From Oscillibacter sp. (lineage in GTDB: Bacteria > Bacillota > Clostridia > Oscillospirales > Oscillospiraceae), in NCBI GenBank assembly GCA_022796315.1, contig JAAWIL010000119.1:1-6465 (forward strand): a stretch of DNA of 6,465 bases, in the 5' to 3' direction. Every line of letters starts with the position of its first letter. The first letter of the stretch is position 1. The notes below the pieces were generated by a model. It ran no database searches. It was not told the DNA's origin and saw nothing but the letters and a program-made list of their open reading frames with translations. Of this stretch, positions 1-5,482 are shown piece by piece. Position numbers and translations under genes: made by a program.

Positions 1-170
1 CGCAGGCATCCTGACGGATGGCAAGGATTTTTAACGCAGTCAGGGCGGAAAATACGCCGCCAAGACATGCGCGGGGAGATTTTAAACAGGCTCTAAGATT
101 CTTTCCGCAGGGGCAGGCGGTGCATAACCGCCCCGCGCCGCCCGGCCAAGCGACACCAAACTATAAAAGA
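1..170. other. Non-coding left edge with possible repeat end
   Basis: No convincing gene lies here; the open frames that cross it are chance frames of GC-rich DNA. Small inverted repeats are visible: CATCC (7-11) with GGATG (16-20) around a TGAC loop, CCTGAC (10-15) with GTCAGG (39-44), GGCG (44-47) with CGCC (55-58), and GGCGGT (116-121) with ACCGCC (127-132). The string CCTGACGG at 10-17 recurs at 6452-6459 near the other end of the window. No good -35/-10 pair was found for ygeW. The TATAAA at 162-167 sits too close to the Shine-Dalgarno site to be a -10. Either the promoter is atypical or ygeW is read from an upstream transcript. Confidence 0.4.
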
Positions 171-186
171 GAAGGAGATTTTCCAT

Positions 187-1377
187 ATGTCCAAGACCAT
201 CGAACTGGCGCAGCATCTGGAAAAGCTGCACATCAACAATATGTACAAGTCCGACTTCTACTGGACCTGGGACAAAACCGACGAGGAGCTGGACGCCATC
301 TTCACCGTGGCCGACGCCCTTCGGGACCTCCGGGAGCGGAACCGGTCCACCCGGGTGTTTGACTCCGGCCTTGGCATCTCCATCTTCCGGGACAACTCCA
401 CCCGGACCCGGTTCTCCTTCGCCTCCGCCTGCAACCTGCTGGGTCTCACCGTCCGGGACCTGGACGAGAAGACCTCTCAGATCGCCCACGGCGAGACGGT
501 CCGGGAGACCGCCAACATGGTCTCCTTCATGGCCGAGGTCATCGGCATCCGGGACGATATGTACATCGGCGAGGGCCACAAGTACCAGAAGACCTTCATG
601 GACGCCGTGAAGGAGGGCTACCGGGACGGCATCCTGGAACAGCAGCCCACGCTGGTGAACCTCCAGTGCGACGTGGACCACCCCACCCAGTGCATGGCGG
701 ACCTGCTCCATGTGATCCACCACTTCGGCGGCGTGGAACACCTCAAGGGCAAGAAGGTGGCCATGACCTGGGCCTACTCCCCCAGCTATGGAAAACCCCT
801 CTCGGTGCCCCAGGGCGTCATCGGCCTCTTTACCCGCTTCGGCATGGACGTGGTCCTGGCCCATCCGGAGGGCTACGACGTGATGCCGGAGGTGGAGGAG
901 ATCGCCCGGAAGAACGCGGAGGCCACCGGCGGCAGCTACCGCAGGGCCGGCACCATGGCCGAGGCCTTCCAGGGCGCGGACATCGTCTACCCCAAGAGCT
1001 GGGCCCCCTTCGCCGCCATGGAAGAGCGCACCAAGCTCTACCAGGCCGGAGACCAGGCGGGCATCCACGCCCTGGAGCAGCGCCTGCTGGCCCAGAACGC
1101 CCTCCACAAGGACTGGACCTGCTCCGAGGAGATGATGAAGCGCACCAAGGACGGCAAGGCCCTGTATCTCCACTGCCTGCCCGCCGACATCTCCGGCCTC
1201 AGCTGCCCAGAGGGCGAGGTGGACAACTCCGTCTTTGACCGCTATCTGGTGCCCCTCTATAAGGAGGCCAGCTACAAGCCCTACATCATCGCGGCCATGA
1301 TCTTCATGGCCAAGGTGAAGGACCCCGTTGCGGCCCTGATGGCCCTGGACCAGGGCGGAAAGCGCAGGCTCTTCTAG
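187..1377 (+). CDS. ygeW: Knotted carbamoyltransferase YgeW
   Basis: This is a cytoplasmic aspartate/ornithine-carbamoyltransferase superfamily protein of 396 residues, the length I recall for E. coli YgeW, which it resembles along its whole length. The carbamoyl-phosphate motif STRTR is at 71-75, the HPTQ motif at 165-168 and HCLPADI at 329-335. The place where ornithine enzymes carry DVWxSMG instead reads YPKSWAPF (268-275), like the acetylornithine/succinylornithine 'KSW' group, so ornithine is an unlikely substrate. The loop SPSYGKPLSVPQG (198-210) is where the knotted members thread their chain. The family sits in anaerobic purine/urate catabolic clusters. The proposed role is phosphorolysis of a ureido (carbamoylated diaminopropionate-type) intermediate to carbamoyl phosphate; that substrate is from memory and not shown here. 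The start is fixed by GAAGGAG at 171-177, nine bases before the ATG. Carbamate kinase follows 60 bases downstream, with no terminator between, so they are probably co-transcribed. Confidence 0.95.
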   Translation: MSKTIELAQHLEKLHINNMYKSDFYWTWDKTDEELDAIFTVADALRDLRERNRSTRVFDSGLGISIFRDNSTRTRFSFASACNLLGLTVRDLDEKTSQIAHGETVRETANMVSFMAEVIGIRDDMYIGEGHKYQKTFMDAVKEGYRDGILEQQPTLVNLQCDVDHPTQCMADLLHVIHHFGGVEHLKGKKVAMTWAYSPSYGKPLSVPQGVIGLFTRFGMDVVLAHPEGYDVMPEVEEIARKNAEATGGSYRRAGTMAEAFQGADIVYPKSWAPFAAMEERTKLYQAGDQAGIHALEQRLLAQNALHKDWTCSEEMMKRTKDGKALYLHCLPADISGLSCPEGEVDNSVFDRYLVPLYKEASYKPYIIAAMIFMAKVKDPVAALMALDQGGKRRLF

Positions 1378-1437
1378 GCCCTGTCTGAACAGGACCGCGA
1401 AAAAATTCTGATGTTCCGCAGAAGAAAGGGTGTTTCC

Positions 1438-2385
1438 ATGTCCCAAAGAATCGTGATCGCTCTGGGCGGCAATGCCCTGGGCAAGAACCTGCCGGAGCAG
1501 ATGTCCGCCGTGAAGCACACCGCCAAGGCCATTGCCGGGCTCATCGCCGGCGGGCATCAGGTGGCGGTGGTCCACGGCAACGGGCCCCAGGTGGGGATGA
1601 TCCAAAACGCCTTCGCCGCCTACCACCGCCAGGAGCCGGAGAGCGACGTCATGCCCCTGTCGGTGTGCGTGGCCATGAGTCAGGGCTACATCGGCTATGA
1701 TCTCCAGAACGCCTTGAAGGAGGAGCTACTGGACCGGGGACTCTCCACCGGCGTGGCCACCGTGCTGACCCAGGTGGTGGTGGACGAACAGGACCCCGCC
1801 TTCCGGCATCCCACCAAGCCCATCGGCCCCTTCCTGACCCGGGAGGAGGCGGAGGCCCTGGCCCGGGAGAAGGGCTGCCAGGTGGCCGAGGATGCCGGCC
1901 GGGGCTGGCGGCGGGTGGTGGCCTCTCCCCAGCCCCTGGCGGTGGTGGAGCTCTCCACCATCCGGGCCCTGATGGACGCGGGGCTGGTGGCCATCGCCTG
2001 CGGAGGCGGCGGCATCCCCGTGGCGGCCAGGGAGCGGCACCACCTGAAGGGCGCCCCCGCCGTGATCGACAAGGACCTGGCCGCGGCCCTGCTGGCGGAG
2101 GAGCTGGACGCGGACCTGCTCATCATCCTGACGGCGGTGGAGAAGGTGGCGGTCCACTTCGGGAAGCCGGACCAGCGCTGGCTGGACCATCTGACGCCGG
2201 AGGAAGCCCTGCGCTACGCGGAGGAGGGCCAGTTCGCCCCCGGCAGCATGCTGCCCAAGGTCCAGGCCGCCGCCCGCTTTGCCGCGTCCCGCCCCAGCCG
2301 GCAGGCCCTGATTACCCTGCTGGAGCGGGCCGGAGACGGCATCCAGGGCAAAACCGGCACCAGGATCTCCGTGTCCCGCACATAG
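1438..2385 (+). CDS. arcC: Carbamate kinase
   Basis: Cytoplasmic enzyme that transfers phosphate from carbamoyl phosphate to ADP, giving ATP, ammonia and CO2. At 315 residues it matches the family's usual 300-320. Visible motifs in order: ALGGNAL (8-14), HGNGPQVG (46-53), SQGYIGYDLQN (81-91), PTKPIGPF (125-132), GRGWRRVVASPQP (154-166), IACGGGGIPV (187-196), VIDKDLAAALLA (209-220), LTAVEKVAV (231-239) and PGSMLPKVQAA (268-278). All belong to the amino-acid-kinase fold of ArcC/YqeA. An ATG nine codons upstream at 1411 has no ribosome binding site; AGAAAGGG (1423-1430) lies seven bases before 1438 and the protein then starts MSQRIVIALGG, as in homologues. Next to ygeW it is expected to harvest the carbamoyl phosphate that YgeW releases. 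No arginine deiminase gene is present, so an ordinary arc operon is not supported. In a purine cluster the E. coli counterpart is named yqeA. Confidence 0.96.
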   Translation: MSQRIVIALGGNALGKNLPEQMSAVKHTAKAIAGLIAGGHQVAVVHGNGPQVGMIQNAFAAYHRQEPESDVMPLSVCVAMSQGYIGYDLQNALKEELLDRGLSTGVATVLTQVVVDEQDPAFRHPTKPIGPFLTREEAEALAREKGCQVAEDAGRGWRRVVASPQPLAVVELSTIRALMDAGLVAIACGGGGIPVAARERHHLKGAPAVIDKDLAAALLAEELDADLLIILTAVEKVAVHFGKPDQRWLDHLTPEEALRYAEEGQFAPGSMLPKVQAAARFAASRPSRQALITLLERAGDGIQGKTGTRISVSRT

Positions 2386-2404
2386 GTCAACCTGTCAGAG
2401 GTGC

Positions 2405-2435
2405 AAAAGGAAGCGGAATTTCCGCTTCCTTTTTT
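2405..2435 (+). terminator. Intrinsic terminator after ygeW-arcC
   Basis: AAAAGGAAGCGG (2405-2416) pairs with CCGCTTCCTTTT (2422-2433) around a five-base AATTT loop, followed by a T run (2430-2435). It begins 20 bases after the arcC stop and closes the carbamoyltransferase-kinase unit, so the downstream lipoprotein needs its own promoter. Confidence 0.92.
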
Positions 2436-2530
2436 GTGACCCTTTTTCTCGTTTCTCCATATTGGATAAAAGGATGGGAGGATTCCGGAAAATTTCTGAT
2501 CGTCTTTCCCATAAAAATACAAAAAAGCGG

Positions 2531-2564
2531 TTGAATTTTTGGGGACAACCCTGTATGCTAGAAT
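2531..2564 (+). promoter_or_regulatory. Promoter for BMP lipoprotein gene
   Basis: Two overlapping readings are possible. TTGAAT (2531-2536) stands 17 bases from TATGCT (2554-2559), or an extended -10, TGCTAGAAT (2556-2564), acts without a good -35. Either puts the start of transcription at about 2566-2572. A small inverted repeat, GGTTG (2529-2533) and CAACC (2546-2550), overlaps the -35 and could be an operator. The leader is about 50 bases and holds GGCCC-CTT-GGGCC (2573-2585) followed by a T-rich stretch before the ribosome binding site. Confidence 0.55.
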
Positions 2565-2618
2565 AGCAGAAGGGCCCCTTGGGCCTCAAGTTTTTATTTT
2601 TTGAAGGAGGAAAGAAGA

Positions 2619-3899
2619 ATGAAGAAGTTTCTTGCTGTGCTCCTCGCGCTGGTCATGGTTCTGAGCCTGGCCGCCTGCGGGGGGGACGACGCTCCTGCGG
2701 ATGACACCAAAGACGACGCCCAGCAGTCCGACGGGGAGGACGCCGGCACCTCGGATGTGAAGATCGGCCTGATCTGCGTCCACGACATCAACTCCGGCTA
2801 CGACGCCGCCCACATCGAGGGCCTCCAGGCCGCCTGCGCGAGCCTGGGCATCGACGCCAACGACACCAACCGGGTGGTGATCCGCTACAACATTGATGAG
2901 AACGAGGCCTGCCATGACGCCGCCGTGGACCTGGCGGAGTCCGGCTGCAACATCATCTTCTCCGATTCCTACGGCCACCAGACCTATATGCTCCAGGCCG
3001 CGCAGGAGTACCAGGACGTCACCTTCGTCTCCTGCACCGGCGACCAGGCCGCCGTGTCCGGTCTCAGCAACTTCAAGAACATCTTCCCCTACACCTATGA
3101 GTCCCGTTATGTCTCCGGCGTGGTGGCCGGCATGAAGCTCAAGGAGCTGATGGACGCCGGCACCGTGTCCGACCCCTATGTGGGCTACGTGGGCGCCTAT
3201 CCCTACGCCGAGGTGGTCTGCGGCTACACCGCCTTCCTGCTGGGCATCCAGTCCATCGTACCCGAGGCCCACATGGACGTGCAGTACACCAACAGCTGGT
3301 ATGATCCCAACGCCGAGGCCGAGACCGCCAATGCTCTGATGGCCCGGGGCTGCGTCATCATCGGCCAGCACGCCGACTCCACCGGCGCTCCCTCCGCCGT
3401 GCAGGAGGCCTGGAAGAGCGGCACCGTGGCCTATTCCGTGGGCTACAACATCGACATGCTCTCCGTGGCTCCCGACGCCGCTCTGACCTCCGCCCAGAAC
3501 AACTGGTCCATGCTGTACAAGGCCACTCTGGAGAAGTTCCTGGCCGGCGAGGAGATTCCCGCCGACTACGCCGCCGGTATTGCCGACGACGCCGTCATGA
3601 TCTCCCCCCTGGGCGGCAGCTGCGCCCCTGGCACCCAGGAAGCGGTGGACGCCGCCTGGGCCGGCATCAAGGACGGCAGCCTGAAGGTCTTTGACACCAG
3701 CAAGTTCACCGTGGGCGGCCAGCCCGTGGAGAGCTATGAGGTGAACTTCTCCATCATTGACTTCGGCACCGGCAACACCATCTTTGAGGGCCCCACGGAG
3801 AACGTGATCTCTGACGGCGCGTTCCAGGAGTCCGTCTACCGTTCCGCCCCCTACTTCGACCTGCGGGTTGACGGCATCACCGAGCTGAACAACAACTGA
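2619..3899 (+). CDS. BMP/PnrA-family ABC substrate-binding lipoprotein
   Basis: Extracytoplasmic solute-binding protein anchored to the membrane by lipid; 426 residues. The N-terminus is a lipoprotein signal: MKK, a hydrophobic stretch (4-17) and lipobox LAAC with Cys20, then an acidic low-complexity linker (about 22-45, rich in D, A, G, Q). The mature domain starts near DVKIGLICVHDINSGYD. Family-typical stretches follow: FSDSYGHQTYMLQAA, NIFPYTYESRYVSGVVAGMKL, VGYVGAYPYAEVVCGYTAFLLG, GCVIIGQHADSTGAPSAVQ. BMP/PnrA proteins bind nucleosides or related ligands for an ABC importer; the ligand here is unproven, though purines suit the neighbouring ygeW-arcC. The start is the ATG after GAAGGAGG (2603-2610), eight bases away; an upstream TTG at 2601 overlaps that site and is not credible. 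A strong terminator and a convergent gene follow, so no permease or ATPase is adjacent: it is an orphan binding protein or relies on transporter genes elsewhere. Confidence 0.93.
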   Translation: MKKFLAVLLALVMVLSLAACGGDDAPADDTKDDAQQSDGEDAGTSDVKIGLICVHDINSGYDAAHIEGLQAACASLGIDANDTNRVVIRYNIDENEACHDAAVDLAESGCNIIFSDSYGHQTYMLQAAQEYQDVTFVSCTGDQAAVSGLSNFKNIFPYTYESRYVSGVVAGMKLKELMDAGTVSDPYVGYVGAYPYAEVVCGYTAFLLGIQSIVPEAHMDVQYTNSWYDPNAEAETANALMARGCVIIGQHADSTGAPSAVQEAWKSGTVAYSVGYNIDMLSVAPDAALTSAQNNWSMLYKATLEKFLAGEEIPADYAAGIADDAVMISPLGGSCAPGTQEAVDAAWAGIKDGSLKVFDTSKFTVGGQPVESYEVNFSIIDFGTGNTIFEGPTENVISDGAFQESVYRSAPYFDLRVDGITELNNN

Positions 3900-3917
3900 T
3901 TCCCGCGCTTGTCCGCA

Positions 3918-3952
3918 AAAAGAGGCACGATCCAAAGGATCGTGCCTCTTTT
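3918..3952. terminator. Bidirectional intrinsic terminator
   Basis: AAAAGAGGCACGATCC (3918-3933) and GGATCGTGCCTCTTTT (3937-3952) form a perfect 16-bp stem with an AAA loop. The T run serves the lipoprotein gene on +, and the A run at 3917-3921 becomes a U tract for the thioesterase gene on -, whose stop lies six bases away. It serves both convergent transcripts. Confidence 0.95.
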
Positions 3953-3957
3953 CCTGT

Positions 3958-4701
3958 TCAAAACACACACAGCGCCGTGAAGCAGAGGGCCTCCGGGCCC
4001 AGGCCCTCCATGCGGTAGGTCTCCCCCTCCCGGATACCCCGCAGGCGCAGGGTCTCCCCCAGGACAGCCTCCTTGCTGTAGTTCAAAAAAAGCTCCCTGG
4101 GCGTCCGGTCCCGCAGGTCCGGCGGCAGGGCGTCCCAGATGATGTCGCCATAGTTGCCGCTGTACAGGTGGCCGTTTCCGTCCAGATCCGACCAGCGGAT
4201 CTCCCGGGTCCCCAGGTCCTCCAGCCCCTCCCTGGGCAGCAGGATCTTCCGGGTCTCCGGGCAGTCAATCTCCTTGGGACAGATCCCCAGGGGCTTGGCC
4301 GTAAAGGCCGTGGGGCGGAGAATCCTCCGGGTCTCCGGGTCCACCAGAATCCAATCGCTCTTCACGGAGACCCGAACGGTTCCCTCTCCGTCCGCCATCT
4401 CGTAGACCCGGCGCATATGGGCGCCCTTGGTGCCGTTCTCCCAGGTGGTGATGGTCAGCAGATCCCTGGCCCGGGGGCAGTCGTGAATCCGCAGGGCGAT
4501 CCGGGAGAGGAGGAACGCCTCCCGCTTGGCGTAGAGCACCTCGTGGGTCAATCCCCTGGCGTCGTAGTCATAGCCGGCGAAGGTGGCCGCCTTGCTCAAA
4601 AGGGCCGCCATCCGCACCCGCTTGTCGGGCCCGCAGTCCCAGAAGCCCAGCTCCTCCTGGCGGGTGTAGCTGTTCTCTGTCAAACACTGTTTCAAATCCA
4701 T
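3958..4701 (-). CDS. Acyl-ACP thioesterase (FatA/FatB-like)
   Basis: Cytoplasmic enzyme predicted to hydrolyse acyl-acyl-carrier-protein and release free fatty acid. At 247 residues it has the two-hotdog layout of bacterial members: N-terminal domain about 1-135 with FLLSRIALRIH (63-73), TTWENGTKGAHMRRVYEM (85-102) and SDWILVDPETRRILRP (115-130); C-terminal domain about 145-247 with DLDGNGHLYSGNYGDIIWD (172-190). Asp174, Asn176, His178 and Glu211 fit the plant FatB catalytic D-x-N-x-H ... E pattern; the residue after the Glu, cysteine in plants, is Ala212. The start is the ATG at 4701; GAAGGAG lies 12 bases upstream, a rather long gap. The frame stays open to 4953, but that extension crosses the predicted promoter and leader hairpins and does not resemble the family, so it is rejected. 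Transcribed alone, convergent to the lipoprotein gene. The chain length it prefers cannot be read from the sequence. Confidence 0.9.
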   Translation of the reverse strand: MDLKQCLTENSYTRQEELGFWDCGPDKRVRMAALLSKAATFAGYDYDARGLTHEVLYAKREAFLLSRIALRIHDCPRARDLLTITTWENGTKGAHMRRVYEMADGEGTVRVSVKSDWILVDPETRRILRPTAFTAKPLGICPKEIDCPETRKILLPREGLEDLGTREIRWSDLDGNGHLYSGNYGDIIWDALPPDLRDRTPRELFLNYSKEAVLGETLRLRGIREGETYRMEGLGPEALCFTALCVF

Positions 4702-4740
4702 CTTGTGACCATGCTCCTTCGCAGTTTGCAACGATGCAGA

Positions 4741-4784
4741 AAGCCGCTGGCGCGGCTTGCGGCGCTGTTTTGCGGTGCCGCAAG
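4741..4784 (-). promoter_or_regulatory. Overlapping hairpins in thioesterase leader
   Basis: In - strand reading order, CTTGCGGC (4784-4777) pairs with GCCGCAAG (4763-4756) around a 13-base loop. Then AAGCCGC (4758-4752) pairs with GCGGCTT (4747-4741) around GCCA. The two stems share 4756-4758, so both cannot form fully. The second stem is GC-rich and runs into TTTCTG, a weak terminator-like tail. A further 6-bp stem, GAATCC/GGATTC (4790-4804), lies just upstream. An attenuator or translation-control leader is possible, but no known riboswitch class was recognised. Confidence 0.4.
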
Positions 4785-4819
4785 GAAAAGAATCCCATGG
4801 ATTCGTTTTCTCTGCGCTC

Positions 4820-4848
4820 ACTATAGCACGTTTTCCGGGGACACACAA
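4820..4848 (-). promoter_or_regulatory. Extended -10 promoter for thioesterase gene
   Basis: On the - strand TGCTATAGT (4828-4820) is an extended -10 (TG-N-TATAGT). TTGTGT (4848-4843) lies 17 bases upstream as a partial -35. Transcription would begin near 4813, giving a leader of about 110 bases before the ATG at 4701. It is back to back with the + strand promoter at 4858-4885. Confidence 0.55.
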
Positions 4849-4857
4849 CAGACAAGA

Positions 4858-4885
4858 TTGACTTTTTGTCATAGGATGATATGAT
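4858..4885 (+). promoter_or_regulatory. Promoter for ridA
   Basis: TTGACT (4858-4863) and TATGAT (4880-4885) are separated by 16 bases, each one or two mismatches from the sigma-70/sigma-A consensus. The start of transcription would be near 4892, leaving about 150 bases of leader before ridA. The -10 lies inside an imperfect dyad, AGGAT (4873-4877) and ATCCT (4886-4890), and inside the motif TATGATATCC (4880-4889) that recurs in the leader. Confidence 0.65.
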
Positions 4886-4901
4886 ATCCTTATGATTGCT
4901 G

Positions 4902-4970
4902 CCGAACCGAACGGTCGGAAGTAATCTGTGCCATGTTTTGCGGTTGCCGCCATTTATGGCGGCGGGCAAA
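4902..4970 (+). promoter_or_regulatory. ridA leader, upstream hairpins
   Basis: A small stem, CCGA (4902-4905) with TCGG (4915-4918), can extend by two pairs past a bulged A. Downstream, GCCGCCA (4946-4952) and TGGCGGC (4957-4963) form a perfect stem with a TTTA loop. It extends through two T-G wobbles and, past a two-base GG bulge, through TTTGC (4937-4941) with GCAAA (4966-4970), about 14 pairs in all. No U tract follows, so it is not a terminator. It lies between the predicted promoter and ridA; function unknown, and no known riboswitch recognised. Confidence 0.45.
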
Positions 4971-4986
4971 GTGACTCAAATCAAAT

Positions 4987-5021
4987 GTATGATTTCCAAA
5001 GTTAACATGCGGAAATCATAC
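4987..5021 (+). promoter_or_regulatory. 11-bp inverted repeat just before ridA RBS
   Basis: GTATGATTTCC (4987-4997) and GGAAATCATAC (5011-5021) are perfect 11-base arms around 13 bases that contain GTTAAC. The repeat ends four bases before the ridA Shine-Dalgarno AAGGAGG (5026-5032). It could be an RNA hairpin that affects ribosome access or message stability, or a DNA operator for a dimeric regulator. The shared arm motif at the ridA -10 favours the operator reading. Confidence 0.5.
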
Positions 5022-5041
5022 CAATAAGGAGGCTTTCTATC

Positions 5042-5416
5042 ATGGAAAAAACTGTGATCTCCACCCCCAACGCCCCCGGCGCCATCGGTCCCTACTCCCA
5101 GGGCTGGGTGATCGGCGACTGGGTCTTTACCTCCGGCCAGATTCCCGTGGACCCCGTTTCCGGAGAGATCCCCGAGGGGATCTCCGCCCAGGCGGAGCAG
5201 AGCTGCCGGAATGTGTGCGCCGTGCTGGAGGCCGGAGGCGCCCTTTTGGGAAGCGTGGTGAAAACCACCTGCTTCCTGGCGGACATGGGGGACTTCGCCG
5301 CGTTCAACGAGGTCTACGCCAGGTACTTCACCACCAAGCCCGCCCGCAGCTGCGTGGCCGTCAAGACGCTGCCTAAGGGCGTCCTCTGTGAGATCGAGGC
5401 CATCGCGGTGAAGTAG
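5042..5416 (+). CDS. ridA: RidA reactive enamine/imine deaminase
   Basis: Small cytoplasmic protein of the RidA/YjgF/YER057c family, 124 residues (family about 125-130), usually a trimer. It hydrolyses reactive 2-aminoacrylate-type enamines and imines released by PLP enzymes such as serine/threonine dehydratases, giving ketoacid and ammonia. Visible features: AIGPYSQG (14-21) with Tyr18, TSGQIPVDP (30-38) with Ser31, Asn89, PARSCVAV (100-107) with Arg102 and Cys104, and LCEIEAIAVK (115-124) with Glu117. These line up with the E. coli active-site set, including the arginine that marks deaminase-active RidA. The start follows AAGGAGG (5026-5032) at nine bases. It is monocistronic: own promoter, long structured leader and own terminator. 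Near ygeW-arcC it could protect against intermediates of diaminopropionate-type ammonia-lyases, but no lyase gene is in the window, so this is inference. Confidence 0.96.
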   Translation: MEKTVISTPNAPGAIGPYSQGWVIGDWVFTSGQIPVDPVSGEIPEGISAQAEQSCRNVCAVLEAGGALLGSVVKTTCFLADMGDFAAFNEVYARYFTTKPARSCVAVKTLPKGVLCEIEAIAVK

Positions 5417-5449
5417 CTTCCGCCGGCCAGCTTCCCCCGCTCCTGTTTG

Positions 5450-5482
5450 AAAAGCGCTGTGCCATTGGCACAGCGCTTTTTT
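5450..5482. terminator. Bidirectional intrinsic terminator
   Basis: AAAAGCGCTGTGCC (5450-5463) and GGCACAGCGCTTTT (5467-5480) form a perfect 14-bp stem with an ATT loop, followed by TTTTTT (5477-5482). It terminates ridA on +. The TAA stop of the DegV-family gene on - (5483-5481) overlaps its T run, and the A run at 5450-5453 supplies the U tract in that direction. Confidence 0.94.

Noticed and set aside
162..167. TATAAA as a -10 box for ygeW
   Set aside because: Transcription would start inside the Shine-Dalgarno site and there is no -35 at the right distance.
1380..1393. CCTGT-CTGA-ACAGG hairpin between ygeW and arcC as a terminator
   Set aside because: It is only a 5-bp stem with no T run after it, so it should not separate the two genes; at most it is a minor message-processing or stability element.
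1411..1437. Upstream ATG for carbamate kinase
   Set aside because: No ribosome binding site precedes it; the added residues MFRRRKGVS include the Shine-Dalgarno region of the better start at 1438.
82..1626. 514-residue open frame on the - strand opposite ygeW and arcC
   Set aside because: It is antisense to two well-recognised genes, rich in G, H, V and L as expected from GC3-biased codons read backwards, and has no family-like motifs.
2586..3968. 460-residue open frame on the - strand opposite the lipoprotein gene
   Set aside because: Same artefact: Gly/Val/His-rich composition, spans the bidirectional terminator, and lies opposite a clear lipoprotein gene.
4702..4953. N-terminal extension of the thioesterase to a start at 4953
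   Set aside because: The added 84 residues cross the - strand promoter and leader hairpins and do not resemble the family, whereas the ATG at 4701 gives a normal-length protein.
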